Positions 1-8,353 of a stretch of 64,000 nt of DNA are shown in pieces; position 1 is the stretch's first letter, and each line of letters opens with the position of its first letter. Position numbers and translations under genes: made by a program. Source of the stretch: Arthrobacter sp. 9V (GTDB lineage: Bacteria; Actinomycetota; Actinomycetes; Actinomycetales; Micrococcaceae). The notes under the pieces were generated by a model. It was not told the DNA's origin. It searched no databases and saw nothing but the letters and a program-made list of their open reading frames with translations. Where the stretch lies: contig NZ_LR732912.1 in the NCBI RefSeq assembly GCF_902506065.1, positions 2,032,003-2,096,002 of the forward strand. The letters run 5' to 3'.

Positions 1-69
1 TCCATGGCATTCGGCCCGGGCCTGACGGTGGAAACGGGACTCTTCACGCTGGTCTCCCCTGCCCTGTGA
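1..69 (+). CDS. Type III polyketide synthase, C-terminal end only (partial)
   Basis: Reading from base 1, 22 codons end at a TGA at 67-69. The peptide contains AFGPGLTVET, which matches the conserved GFGPG loop at the extreme C-terminus of chalcone synthase-like type III polyketide synthases, where it shapes the active site. The rest of the gene lies to the left of the window, so the substrate cannot be judged. The next gene starts at GTG 66 inside this stop codon (GTGA overlap), which implies translational coupling and a common operon. The family call rests on this single motif plus the tailoring genes that follow. Confidence 0.72.
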   Translation, partial: SMAFGPGLTVETGLFTLVSPAL

Positions 70-779
70 GTCCATGGGGGTCCCTCAAGTCAAGGGACGT
101 GGAGGCAGTCGAGGAGATGGACAGGGACGACTGCGACCCCAAGCGGCTGCGCAGGACCTACGCCCGCTTTCCGGTGGTGAACAGTTTGTTGTCCGGATGG
201 CGGGGAACGTATCGTCGCCGCCTCCGTCCGATGTTGGCCGGGAAAAGTTCAGTGTCAGTGCTGGACATCGGATGTGGCAGCGGGGACGTGGCGAGGAGCC
301 TGGCAAGGTGGGCCAGACGGGACGGCTTCCAGCTGGCAGTTACAGCCATCGATCCTGATGAAAGAGCTTTCGCGTTTGCATCCCGAACAGCCCCGGTGGA
401 GGGTGTGGTGTACCGCAAGGCGCACAGTTCCGAGCTCGTGGCTGAAGGCCGGATGTTCGACGTCGTCATTTCAAACCACATCCTTCACCACCTCGATTCC
501 GGGCAACTGCGGGCCGTCCTCCATGATTCCGAGTCGTTGAGCCGTGGCCTTTGTCTCCACAACGACCTGAACCGCAGCTACATCTCTTACCTGTTGTTTC
601 TGGCAGGCTTCTGGCCTTTGGGCGTTGGCTCGTACATCTGCGGGGATGGATTGACGTCCATCAGGCGCAGCTACACCGCGGAAGAACTGAGAGCTGCCGT
701 GCCGGGCTCCTGGTCGGTGGAAAGAAACGGACCGTGGCACCATCTGCTCGTCCACGATCACGAGGAGGATCGTGGCTGA
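66..779 (+). CDS. Class I SAM-dependent methyltransferase of polyketide operon
   Basis: A 237-residue Rossmann-fold methyltransferase. Motif I is VLDIGCGSGD near residues 65-74 and an acidic AIDPD follows at the end of beta strand 2; the ISNHILHHLD stretch fits motif IV. It probably methylates the product of the upstream type III polyketide synthase; this is inferred from the operon, not from the sequence itself. The GTG start overlaps the synthase stop. An in-frame ATG at 117, just after a GAGGAG, is an alternative start. The 3' end overlaps the flavin monooxygenase by 8 nt, so the three genes form one transcriptional unit. Confidence 0.75.
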   Translation: MSPWGSLKSRDVEAVEEMDRDDCDPKRLRRTYARFPVVNSLLSGWRGTYRRRLRPMLAGKSSVSVLDIGCGSGDVARSLARWARRDGFQLAVTAIDPDERAFAFASRTAPVEGVVYRKAHSSELVAEGRMFDVVISNHILHHLDSGQLRAVLHDSESLSRGLCLHNDLNRSYISYLLFLAGFWPLGVGSYICGDGLTSIRRSYTAEELRAAVPGSWSVERNGPWHHLLVHDHEEDRG

Positions 780-1902
780 CGTCGTGATTGTTGGCGCCGG
801 GCCGGTAGGCCTGTTCATGGGCTTGCTATTGCTCCAACGGGGGCATCGGGTCAGAATTCTGGAGCGCCGGAGCACCAGGAGCAACCGTTCACGGGCCATT
901 GGTATTCACCCGTCGGCGCTGGCGGAGCTGGCACGGGCGGGAATTGCCGGTCAATTGATAACAGCGGGGGTGCAGATCACCCGGGGCGTCGCTTACAGCC
1001 GGAGGCGACGCGTGGCCGAGCTGGCGTTCGACGGCGACTCCGGCTTCCCTTTCATTCTGGCCGTGCCGCAGACGGTCACCGAGGAAGTCCTGGAGCTGGC
1101 GGTTCGGAACCTGGATGCCGGGGCCGTTGTCCGGGGTGCTGATGTCCAGGAGATTGCGCAAGACCTCGATTGCGTGCGCACCATCGCCGATTGTCCCGAT
1201 GGCATCCGGGAGTTCCGTAGCCGGTTAGTGATTGCTGCAGACGGAGCTCACTCGCGCATTTGTCGGCGCTACCAGCCGGGCCTGCCGGAACGGAGCTATC
1301 CGGACTGCTACTTCATGGGGGATTTCCCGGATAACACCGGTCATGGCTCAGACGCCGTGTTGTATTTGGAGCCCGAAGGAATCGTGGAGTCGTTCCCACT
1401 CCCACATGATGTCCGCAGGTGGGTAGTGAGGTTGGGTACGCCCGAAAGGGACCCGACGGCGGGCGGGCTGGCTGATGTGGTGGCGCACAGGACGGGCGAG
1501 GTACTTGATGTTGCCGGCAACTCGATGCTCAGTGCTTTCGACGTTCGGTCGCGGCTGGCTCACCGTATGGTTCATGGCAGGGTGGTGCTGCTTGGCGACG
1601 CTGCCCACGAGATCAGTCCCATTGGCGGGCAGGGCATGAATCTGGGCTGGCTTGATGCCGCGGCGCTGGCCCCCATAGTGGATGCATCCTTTCGGGGTGC
1701 CGATGTTGGGCGTCACCTGGCAGAGTTCGAGAAGACGCGCAGGAAGGCAGCACTGCGCGCCTCGCATCAGGCCGGATTGAACATGGCTCTGGGAAGGCCA
1801 TTATGGCCTCAAGCCATGTCTGCGAGGAACGCATTTTTCGCCGGTGCCTTGGAAGTGCCGGCGATTTCAGGGTTCGTGGAACGGCGTTTCACCATGCGTT
1901 AG
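772..1902 (+). CDS. FAD-dependent aromatic hydroxylase-type oxidoreductase
   Basis: 376 residues of the p-hydroxybenzoate hydroxylase-like group A flavoprotein family. The N-terminal VGAGPVGLFMG binds the ADP part of FAD, and GDAAHEISPIGGQGMN near residues 280-295 is the second FAD motif, contacting the ribityl chain. The expected role is NAD(P)H-dependent ring hydroxylation or oxidation. The GTG start follows a perfect GAGGAGGAT ribosome site and overlaps the methyltransferase by 8 nt. The order synthase-methyltransferase-hydroxylase resembles the phenolic-lipid operon srsABC of Streptomyces griseus, so an oxidised, methylated phenolic or quinone product is plausible. The substrate is unknown. 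Confidence 0.8.
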   Translation: MADVVIVGAGPVGLFMGLLLLQRGHRVRILERRSTRSNRSRAIGIHPSALAELARAGIAGQLITAGVQITRGVAYSRRRRVAELAFDGDSGFPFILAVPQTVTEEVLELAVRNLDAGAVVRGADVQEIAQDLDCVRTIADCPDGIREFRSRLVIAADGAHSRICRRYQPGLPERSYPDCYFMGDFPDNTGHGSDAVLYLEPEGIVESFPLPHDVRRWVVRLGTPERDPTAGGLADVVAHRTGEVLDVAGNSMLSAFDVRSRLAHRMVHGRVVLLGDAAHEISPIGGQGMNLGWLDAAALAPIVDASFRGADVGRHLAEFEKTRRKAALRASHQAGLNMALGRPLWPQAMSARNAFFAGALEVPAISGFVERRFTMR

Positions 1903-1952
1903 CGGGTGCGGACGTTAGCTGGTCCGGGGCCTTGGCGGATCCGGGGCCTCGG

Positions 1953-2360
1953 CTATTCAGGGCTCGTGTAATAGCAGTCGTACGTGTCTTGGCTGATGAT
2001 CAGCCCGTCCCGCAGCTCGAACACCGCGGTGCTCCTGGCCCGGATGGTGTCTCCGCGATCCCAGTAAGGAAGGTCCAGCAGCAAGGTGGCGGACCAGTTC
2101 ATCTCCAGCACCACGCGGTTGTCCTGGCTCGTTGCGCGAACCACGTCAAAGCGCTGACGGGAGACGATGTCCTTGCTATGGTCTGCGCCCGCCAACGTCT
2201 CGGCAAGGTTTCGCGTTGAGCCTGTTTTGGATAAGGCGTGCGGCCACTCCGTGAGTTTGAAATCGTCAGCAAGGAAGGGCCGGATCTCAGCAGCACCGCC
2301 GCCGGCTTCAACAGTTCGAACGAACCCGAGTACACAATCCAAAGGGGTGGAATCGATCAT
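1953..2360 (-). CDS. SnoaL/NTF2-like small domain protein
   Basis: 135 residues with the layout of the NTF2-like cone fold. A helical N-terminus contains the hydrophobic stretch PLDCVLGFVRTV, and beta strands follow, including VVLEMNWSATLL and AVFELRDGLIISQDTYDCYY, whose ending is typical of SnoaL-like proteins. Members include polyketide cyclases, isomerases and many proteins of unknown role, so no reaction can be assigned. It converges with the polyketide operon and diverges from def across 54 bp. The ribosome site is weak. Membership of the polyketide pathway is possible but the opposite orientation argues against a shared operon. Confidence 0.65.
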   Translation of the reverse strand: MIDSTPLDCVLGFVRTVEAGGGAAEIRPFLADDFKLTEWPHALSKTGSTRNLAETLAGADHSKDIVSRQRFDVVRATSQDNRVVLEMNWSATLLLDLPYWDRGDTIRARSTAVFELRDGLIISQDTYDCYYTSPE

Positions 2361-2414
2361 TCGTCGAGCCTAGCTCACGCTGGGGAATGTCTCACTGCGC
2401 GTTAGGCTCACTGT

Positions 2415-3089
2415 ATGACGCACCAACCTCATCCTGAGGCCACGAGCCCCGCCACGGACTACAACCCCATCCGCATACGTGACGCCGTCCGCCGTTTGCT
2501 GGATGCTGAAGGGCTTCCGCCCATAGTGCAGGCCGGACACCCTGTGTTGCGCCAGCTGGCAGCGCCCTACGACGGTCAGATTGACGATGCCGAGCTCACG
2601 GCCTTCTTGGAGCAAATGAGGGCTGTCATGCATGACGCACCGGGAGTTGGCCTGGCCGCCCCTCAGCTGGGCATTCCTTTGCAGCTTGCCGTACTGGAGG
2701 ACAAGTACCCGGTGGACCCGGAGTCAGCTGCCGTGCGACACAGGGAACAGTTGGAATTCCTCGCCGTCATCAACCCGCAGTACCGCGCACTCGGAACGGA
2801 GACGGCCTCGTTCTATGAAGGATGTCTCTCCGTCAGCGGCTACCAGGCTGTTGTGACACGCCACCGCAACGTGGAGTTGCGCTACACCAATTCCGCGGGC
2901 GAGCCCGTGGAAGAGTGGTTCTCCGGCTGGCAAGCCCGCATCGTGCAGCACGAAACTGACCACCTCCAGGGCGTCCTGTACCTGGACCGGGCAGAACTGC
3001 GGTCGTTGTCCAGCAACGCCGAGCACTCCGCCCGCTGGTCGGCTCCGGAAATTGACGAGGCACGCCGGTCTCTGGGGTTCCTTCGCTGA
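2415..3089 (+). CDS. def: Peptide deformylase
   Basis: Removes the N-formyl group from nascent proteins in the cytosol. All three family motifs are present in order: GVGLAAPQ (77-84), EGCLS (135-139, metal ligand Cys137) and HETDH (179-183, two metal-binding His and catalytic Glu). The 224-residue length is slightly above the usual 170-200; the surplus is N-terminal (about 30 residues before the conserved helix), as in other actinobacterial copies. The ATG at 2415 is the first good start in the divergent intergenic region. The gene runs head-on into the S9 peptidase with a 6-bp gap. Confidence 0.95.
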   Translation: MTHQPHPEATSPATDYNPIRIRDAVRRLLDAEGLPPIVQAGHPVLRQLAAPYDGQIDDAELTAFLEQMRAVMHDAPGVGLAAPQLGIPLQLAVLEDKYPVDPESAAVRHREQLEFLAVINPQYRALGTETASFYEGCLSVSGYQAVVTRHRNVELRYTNSAGEPVEEWFSGWQARIVQHETDHLQGVLYLDRAELRSLSSNAEHSARWSAPEIDEARRSLGFLR

Positions 3090-3095
3090 CCCTGG

Positions 3096-5111
3096 CTAAT
3101 CGTCCAGGCGATTGATTCCCGTTGGGAGATACTTTGCCCACCAACGGAGGATGTGCTCAAAGCGCTGCAGGCGGTGATGTGGCGTGCCCGAGCGTGACAA
3201 CTCGTGATCCTCCCCCGGGAAGATCAACAAGGATGTGTCCACACCCTTTGCCCTCAGATGCGCGTAGTAGCGCTGGCCCTGTTCAACGGGGCACCGGAGA
3301 TCGTTCTCACTGTGAATCACCAGGGTGGGTGTCTCTACGCGCGCAACAACCGCCATGGGACTTTGGGTCGCCATCTGCTCGGCTGTTCCTCCGATGTATT
3401 CGTTCCCGAAGAACCACCCGATATCAGCCGACCCTGCAAAGCTGACGGGGTCCAGGAAACCGCGCTCGACGATCGCGGCTTTGAAGCGGTGGTCGTGGGC
3501 GATGGTCCATGCGGTCAGGTACCCACCGTAGGAACCTCCCATGATCCCCACTTGGTCCTTGTCCAAGGAAGCAAACGAGGCCAATGCTGAGTCGAGGAAT
3601 GCCAGGACGTCTTGCATGTCCACAGTCCCCATGCGCTCTTTGACTGCCCGGCCGTGGGCTTGCCCGTAACCGGATGATCCCCGCGGATTGCACATGAGAA
3701 CCGCGTAACCGGCGGCGGCGTAGACCTGGGCTTCGTCGAAGAACGACCCGGTGTATTGGGAAAAGGGGCCACCGTGAATGGTGAGGAGAACGGGGTGGGG
3801 GCCAGGTCCCTCGGGGAATACCACCCAACCGTGAACGGGATGACCATCGGTGGATTCGGCTTCGAAGTCCAGGGGCTCCGCCACCCGGGAGTTGTTGCGC
3901 AAGTGGGCTGAGAAGTCCGTGAGGAGGCGCATCTCGCCGCGTTCCATGGAGGCGACATCGCCTACGGTTGCGGCGTCGGAGAAACTCACGGCGATCTCCC
4001 CGTTGGCAGCCACTGTGGCCCCGGTAACTACCCTGGCACCATAAACCAAGGGGGTGATCACGCCATCTGCCGTGATATTGAGCAGTTCCACGCTCCCCAT
4101 TGCTGTATTCAGCACCAGTACGCTGCCCGGTCCGCTGGGTTCCAAAGGTCCCGAGACGTCCAAATGGTCCACATCGGTGAGCGCCGCCGCCTCTCCCCCG
4201 GCAACAGGCATGGCGTACAGAACGGCATTGCGGGCCACAAAGTCCTTGCCGGTCCCACCCAGGTCCTGGGCCGTGTAGAAGAGCCAACGGCCATCAGTGG
4301 AGGCCCGAACAGCAGTGACAGTCTGCAGGCTTTTGTTCAAAGGTTCGACGGCGGCTGGCCGGCCGCCGTCGGCGTCCACCCGATAGATGGAGGTGACGAG
4401 GTCGTCGTCGTGTCCTTCATGGAGAGCGGCGGTGAAGTAAAGGTGCGAGCCGTCAGCTGAAAAGCAGGGCGACTCATTGTCCGAGTCACCAAAGGTGACC
4501 TGCCGTGCAGAAGGGATTCCTGTCACGTGCCGCGCAGGCTGTTCGCGCGCGGCCCTACCGCGGGGAGCGACTGCCGGCTCTCCACCCAGCTCCGGGACTT
4601 CGACGACGAACAACTGCAGGCGCTGGTCCCCGGTGTAGCCGAGGCCGTTCATCCGGTATTGATTTGAGGCGATCAATCGGGCGTCTTCTCCGCCGGAGGT
4701 GACGCCATCCACCGTTCCATAGCGCCCCTGTTCCGGAACGCGGGCTTGGAACACAATGCGGTGGGAGTCAGGTGCCCACACAAATCCATCCACGCCGGCA
4801 TGCTGATCTGTGATCCGTTGCGGCTCGCCGCCGGCAGCTTCCACGACGAACAGTTGTGGTTTACCGTCCGGTTCACACCTCAGGAAGGCAAGAACCAGGC
4901 CATCCGGAGAGAACGCCGGAGAAGTGTCCCTGAAGCCCCGGGTGATGCGTCGCGAATACTTGGTGGCGTCCATGGGGATGCTCCACAACTGACCCACGTA
5001 GCTGTCGGCATCAAAATCGGGCCTCGTGACGGAGACCACCGCCTTGGTGCCGTCGGGGTGGATCGCCGGGGCGGACAGGGAGTTCAGCAGGTGCAGTTGC
5101 TCGGGTTTCAC
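3096..5111 (-). CDS. S9 family prolyl oligopeptidase-like serine peptidase
   Basis: 671 residues. The first about 400 form repeated beta-propeller blades of the WD40-like/TolB type (TSPAFSPDGLVLAFLR and similar). The C-terminal part is an alpha/beta hydrolase with nucleophile Ser527 in GGSYGG, Asp604 in ENDLRCP and His636 in GEDHE, a complete triad. The family cleaves short peptides, often as dipeptidyl or acylaminoacyl peptidases; specificity cannot be read here. No signal peptide is seen, so it should be cytosolic. It starts at GTG and is divergent from the RlmA-like gene over 68 bp. Confidence 0.9.
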   Translation of the reverse strand: MKPEQLHLLNSLSAPAIHPDGTKAVVSVTRPDFDADSYVGQLWSIPMDATKYSRRITRGFRDTSPAFSPDGLVLAFLRCEPDGKPQLFVVEAAGGEPQRITDQHAGVDGFVWAPDSHRIVFQARVPEQGRYGTVDGVTSGGEDARLIASNQYRMNGLGYTGDQRLQLFVVEVPELGGEPAVAPRGRAAREQPARHVTGIPSARQVTFGDSDNESPCFSADGSHLYFTAALHEGHDDDLVTSIYRVDADGGRPAAVEPLNKSLQTVTAVRASTDGRWLFYTAQDLGGTGKDFVARNAVLYAMPVAGGEAAALTDVDHLDVSGPLEPSGPGSVLVLNTAMGSVELLNITADGVITPLVYGARVVTGATVAANGEIAVSFSDAATVGDVASMERGEMRLLTDFSAHLRNNSRVAEPLDFEAESTDGHPVHGWVVFPEGPGPHPVLLTIHGGPFSQYTGSFFDEAQVYAAAGYAVLMCNPRGSSGYGQAHGRAVKERMGTVDMQDVLAFLDSALASFASLDKDQVGIMGGSYGGYLTAWTIAHDHRFKAAIVERGFLDPVSFAGSADIGWFFGNEYIGGTAEQMATQSPMAVVARVETPTLVIHSENDLRCPVEQGQRYYAHLRAKGVDTSLLIFPGEDHELSRSGTPHHRLQRFEHILRWWAKYLPTGINRLDD

Positions 5112-5179
5112 GATGGTGAGCCTAGCCCGGCAGTGGTGCCCCGGGCCCCAGACACTCCGCCCGCCGTAGGATTGGAGCC

Positions 5180-6022
5180 ATGTTCTCCCATGCCGTTGCC
5201 GCCCTCCGCTGTCCTGTTTGCCGAGGGACGCTCCAGCTAAGGGATGGCGGGCAGCCGACGCTTGCCTGTGAGGCCGGGCACCTGTTCGACGCCGCCAAGC
5301 AGGGCTACTTCAACCTGCTGACAGGCAAGGGTACGGTCTTCGAAGCTGATTCGGCAGACATGGTGGCCGCCCGGTACAGGTTCCTCGATGCCGGTCACTA
5401 CTCCGGCCTCGCCACGGCCGTTGCAGAAGCTGCTGCTGGTTCACTCAAGGGTCCAGGTGCCCTGGTTCTGGATGCCGGCACCGGCACCGGCCACTATCTG
5501 CACGCGGTCCTTGAGAGGTCAGGGGCAGCGGGCATAGCCATGGACATCTCCAAATTCGCGTTAAGGCGCGCCGCCCGACTGAATCCTGCGGCCGCCAATA
5601 TTGTCTGGGACGTTTGGCGTCCGCTGCCCATGGCGGATAACACCGCGGACGTGGTGACAGTTGTCTTTGCCCCGCGAAACCCCGCAGAGTTTGCCCGCGT
5701 GCTTCGTCCCGGCGGCTCCTTGATTGTTGTGACGCCCCGGCCGGGCCACCTTGCCGAGATCGCGGGCCGGACAGGCATGCTTGGCATTGAAGCCGGCAAG
5801 GAAGAGCGACTGTTGGACTCCATGCGGGACTATTTTGACCCTGGCACCAGCCATAGCCTTGACCTTCCCTTGAGCCTCACCGGATCCGAGGTTGCCGACC
5901 TCGCCTACATGGGTCCGGCCGGACACCACCTCCAGCGTGAAGAGTTGGCGGAATTGGCAGCGTTGGAAGGTTTGGTGTCCACCACGGCGAAGTTCAGGAT
6001 CAGCGAATTCCCCGTGTCCTGA
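5180..6022 (+). CDS. RlmA-type 23S rRNA guanine-N1 methyltransferase
   Basis: 280 residues. The N-terminus LRCPVCRGTL...LACEAGHLFD carries CxxC and C-x3-H spacing, the zinc-binding module of RlmA(I)/RlmA(II) enzymes, and is followed by AKQGYFNLL, also typical of this family. The SAM-binding motif is VLDAGTGTGHYL near residues 95-106. The family methylates G745 or G748 in hairpin 35 of 23S rRNA; some actinobacterial members (TlrB) give resistance to tylosin-type macrolides, so a resistance role is possible but not shown. The ATG follows GGAG with good spacing. Confidence 0.82.
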   Translation: MFSHAVAALRCPVCRGTLQLRDGGQPTLACEAGHLFDAAKQGYFNLLTGKGTVFEADSADMVAARYRFLDAGHYSGLATAVAEAAAGSLKGPGALVLDAGTGTGHYLHAVLERSGAAGIAMDISKFALRRAARLNPAAANIVWDVWRPLPMADNTADVVTVVFAPRNPAEFARVLRPGGSLIVVTPRPGHLAEIAGRTGMLGIEAGKEERLLDSMRDYFDPGTSHSLDLPLSLTGSEVADLAYMGPAGHHLQREELAELAALEGLVSTTAKFRISEFPVS

Positions 6023-6102
6023 CGTGGCCCGGAACCTCGGGCTAGGATGGAAGAACAGCGACTGTGATCCCGTCCGCGGGATCCGGGACCAAGGGGGAAA
6101 TG

Positions 6103-6564
6103 ATGTTTGAATGGCTCGGCGAGAATTGGTGGGCTCTCTGGCTCACGGTCTTCCTCGCGTTCGCAGTGGTGGAGATGCTCACCCTGGACCTCTTCTTCAT
6201 CATGCTCGGCGGCGGAGCCCTGGCCGGGTTGATCGCCGACTTCGCGGGTGCCGATTTTTGGCTTCAAATCGTAATTTTTTCCGTGGTCTCCCTCCTGATG
6301 ATTGTCTTTGTCCGTCCTGTGGCCATGAAGCACCTGCATAAGGGGCCGGCGGAACAGCGCAGCAACATAGACCGGCTCATTGGTCAGCCTGCCCTGGTCA
6401 TCGAAGCCGTGAGCGGAACCAGCGGACTGGTCAAGATCGGCGGCGATGTGTGGAGCGCCCGCAGCACGGCCGGTGTTCTCGACGCCGGTGCCACAGTTCA
6501 GGTCACCAGGATTGACGGTGCGACGGCGGTAGTAGCCTCGCCTGCCGAGAACAGCCCGCGCTAA
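6103..6564 (+). CDS. NfeD-like membrane protein
   Basis: 153 residues. Two or three membrane segments occupy residues 1-75 (WWALWLTVFLAFAVVEML; FFIMLGGGALAGLIADF; IVIFSVVSLLMIVFV). A small beta-barrel (OB-fold) domain follows, with IGQPALVIEAV and VKIGGDVWSARS, characteristic of NfeD proteins. NfeD partners SPFH proteins and is thought to help organise membrane microdomains or anchor a protease. An SPFH gene follows after 92 bp, matching the usual pairing. Start choice: ATG 6103 sits 5 nt after AGGGGG; ATG 6100 is too close, and upstream GTG 6064 adds a tail with no family features. Confidence 0.85.
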   Translation: MFEWLGENWWALWLTVFLAFAVVEMLTLDLFFIMLGGGALAGLIADFAGADFWLQIVIFSVVSLLMIVFVRPVAMKHLHKGPAEQRSNIDRLIGQPALVIEAVSGTSGLVKIGGDVWSARSTAGVLDAGATVQVTRIDGATAVVASPAENSPR

Positions 6565-6656
6565 GGCGCGCCTTTGAATTTAAGCAGTTGCCGATGCGGG
6601 CAGCCTGCCCGCGTTCAGCCGCATCAAACCACGCAATTGGGGAATGAAGGAGATGT

Positions 6657-7634
6657 ATGGACGGCTTAGGAGGAACAGCAGCAGCAATTGTGCTGATTGT
6701 TCTCGTCATTTTTGTCATCATCGTGTTGGTCCGTTCGGTGAGGATCATCCCGCAGGCACGCGCCGGCGTCGTTGAACGCCTCGGCAAGTACCAGCGGACA
6801 CTCAACCCGGGGCTAACCATCCTGATCCCGTTCGTCGACAGGCTCCTGCCGTTGCTCGACCTCCGTGAACAAGTGGTGTCGTTCCCGCCTCAGCCGGTGA
6901 TCACCGAGGACAACCTGGTGGTCTCGATTGACACCGTTGTTTACTTCCAAGTAACTGATCCCCGGGCTGCAACCTACGAGATCGCCAACTACATCCAGGC
7001 CGTGGAGCAGTTGACCACCACCACGCTTCGCAACGTGGTGGGTGGGCTCAACCTTGAAGAAGCCCTCACCTCCCGGGACCAGATCAACGGTCAGCTGCGC
7101 GGCGTGCTTGACGAAGCAACGGGTCGTTGGGGAATCCGTGTTTCCCGCGTGGAGCTGAAGGCGATTGATCCGCCCCACTCCATCCAGGACTCCATGGAGA
7201 AGCAGATGCGCGCAGAGCGGGATCGTCGTGCAGCAATCCTGACTGCTGAAGGTACCAAGCAGTCACAGATCCTCACTGCAGAAGGCCAGAGGCAGGCAGC
7301 CATTCTTGCAGCTGAAGGTGACGCCAAGGCAGCCATCCTGAGGGCGGACGGCGAAGCCCAAGCCATTCAGAAGGTCTTCGATGCCATTCACAAGGGCAAC
7401 CCGGATCAGAAACTCCTTGCATATCAGTACCTGCAAACCCTCCCGAAGATCGCCGAGGGGAGCTCGAACAAACTGTGGATCATTCCCAGTGAAGTCGGCG
7501 AAGCACTCAAGGGCATCGGCGGCGCACTCGGAGGGAACAACGGGGATTCCCCGGTTGGCCTCTTCGGCGGCGCTGAAGAAACCAGGAAGCCCGAGCCTGA
7601 GGGAGCGCACCAACAGCCGCGGCCGGCTGAATAA
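6657..7634 (+). CDS. SPFH/band 7 stomatin-like protein
   Basis: 325 residues. One N-terminal membrane anchor (IVLIVLVIFVIIVLVRSV, about 10-28) precedes a band 7 domain with the hallmark RAGVVERLGKYQRTLNPGL and the DREQVV-like LREQVVSFPPQPVITEDN. A charged helical region (AERDRRAAILTAEG..., about 180-230) with repeated AEG/AAIL units forms the usual coiled coil. The tail is glycine- and proline-rich. Family proteins (QmcA, stomatin) form large membrane rings with NfeD. An AAGGAGAT ribosome site precedes the ATG. A hairpin follows the stop codon. Confidence 0.92.
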   Translation: MDGLGGTAAAIVLIVLVIFVIIVLVRSVRIIPQARAGVVERLGKYQRTLNPGLTILIPFVDRLLPLLDLREQVVSFPPQPVITEDNLVVSIDTVVYFQVTDPRAATYEIANYIQAVEQLTTTTLRNVVGGLNLEEALTSRDQINGQLRGVLDEATGRWGIRVSRVELKAIDPPHSIQDSMEKQMRAERDRRAAILTAEGTKQSQILTAEGQRQAAILAAEGDAKAAILRADGEAQAIQKVFDAIHKGNPDQKLLAYQYLQTLPKIAEGSSNKLWIIPSEVGEALKGIGGALGGNNGDSPVGLFGGAEETRKPEPEGAHQQPRPAE

Positions 7635-7652
7635 GGCCACGTACGGTGACAG

Positions 7653-7683
7653 CGAACGGTCAGCCCACTCGGGCTGGCCGTTC
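7653..7683 (+). terminator. Hairpin terminator after the SPFH gene
   Basis: A 13-bp stem (GAACGGTCAGCCC against GGGCTGGCCGTTC, one G-T pair) with a 5-nt loop begins 19 bp after the SPFH stop and is followed by GTTGTTTG. It separates the NfeD-SPFH unit from the rbpA promoter. Confidence 0.75.
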
Positions 7684-7700
7684 GTTGTTTGTGGCATTTT

Positions 7701-7730
7701 TTGAGTAGTGGGCGACGATCCGCGTATAAT
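7701..7730 (+). promoter_or_regulatory. Probable vegetative promoter of rbpA
   Basis: TTGAGT (7701-7706) and a perfect TATAAT (7725-7730) are separated by 18 bp, a good housekeeping sigma factor match. Transcription would start near 7737, leaving an unusually long leader of about 155 nt before rbpA. Confidence 0.7.
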
Positions 7731-7785
7731 GGGATATTTGTCCGGCTGGTTCAGCGTGGATGGAACATAAAAGCTTGGCCAGGCG

Positions 7786-7871
7786 TTGCAATTAGTGATG
7801 CAAGGTGTGCAGAAGTAGTCCGTAAGGAACGTGAAAACGGCTTACGGCTAGCGCGGGGTTCCTGCTCCGCG
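7786..7871 (+). promoter_or_regulatory. Structured 5' leader of rbpA
   Basis: Three short stems can be drawn in the leader: TTGCA/TGCAA (7786-7803), CCGTAAG/CTTACGG (7820-7847) and CGCGGGG/CTCCGCG (7852-7871). The last ends 11 nt before the AGAGGGAG ribosome site. No known riboswitch class is recognised. The pairing is read by eye only. Confidence 0.4.
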
Positions 7872-7891
7872 AACAGACAGAGGGAGTAATC

Positions 7892-8239
7892 ATGAGCGAT
7901 CGCAGCCTGCGGGGTATGCGTCTTGGCGCCCAAAGCATGGAAACAGAATCCGGCGTTGAACCGGCACCGCGCCAGCGGGTCGAGTACCGTTGCGAGGATG
8001 GCGAGCAGGTCTTTGTGACCTTCTCCTCCGAGGCAGAAATTCCCCCCGTTTGGGTTTCGAAGACCGGAAAGGAAGCGCTGCTGGTTGACGGCGAGCGTCC
8101 TGTGGATGCCAACGAGAAAGCTGTCCGCACGCACTGGGACATGCTCCTGGAGCGCCGCAGCCTCCCCGAACTGGAGCAGATCCTTGAGGACCGACTCAAC
8201 ATCCTGCGTGAGCGCCGCGGAGAGCGCCGCTCCGCATAG
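7892..8239 (+). CDS. rbpA: RNA polymerase-binding protein RbpA
   Basis: 115 residues, the normal length for this actinobacterial transcription factor, which binds RNA polymerase and the group 1/2 sigma factor and stabilises the open complex. The sequence shows the disordered N-terminal tail with RGMRLGAQSMETESGVEPAPR, the core beta domain (RVEYRCEDGEQVFVTFS...PPVWVSKTGK), the basic linker and the sigma-interaction helix (THWDMLLERRSLPELEQIL). The ATG follows AGAGGGAG. The gene is monocistronic: its own promoter lies upstream and a strong hairpin follows. Confidence 0.97.
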   Translation: MSDRSLRGMRLGAQSMETESGVEPAPRQRVEYRCEDGEQVFVTFSSEAEIPPVWVSKTGKEALLVDGERPVDANEKAVRTHWDMLLERRSLPELEQILEDRLNILRERRGERRSA

Positions 8240-8268
8240 TTGGTGGATTGTCGAAAATACGACCACCG

Positions 8269-8313
8269 AAAAGGCCGGGTCCGGCTTCCCTTGCGGAAGT
8301 CGAACCCGGCCTT
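8269..8313. terminator. Bidirectional terminator between rbpA and ppm1
   Basis: A roughly 19-bp stem (AAAGGCCGGGT...ACCCGGCCTTT with a small internal mismatch, loop CTTGC) lies between two convergent genes. T-rich sequence follows on the plus strand and A-rich sequence precedes it, so it can stop transcription from both sides. Confidence 0.85.
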
Positions 8314-8353
8314 TCTTTGTGCTGGAGATAGCGTTTACGTGCTGGAAGCAGGC

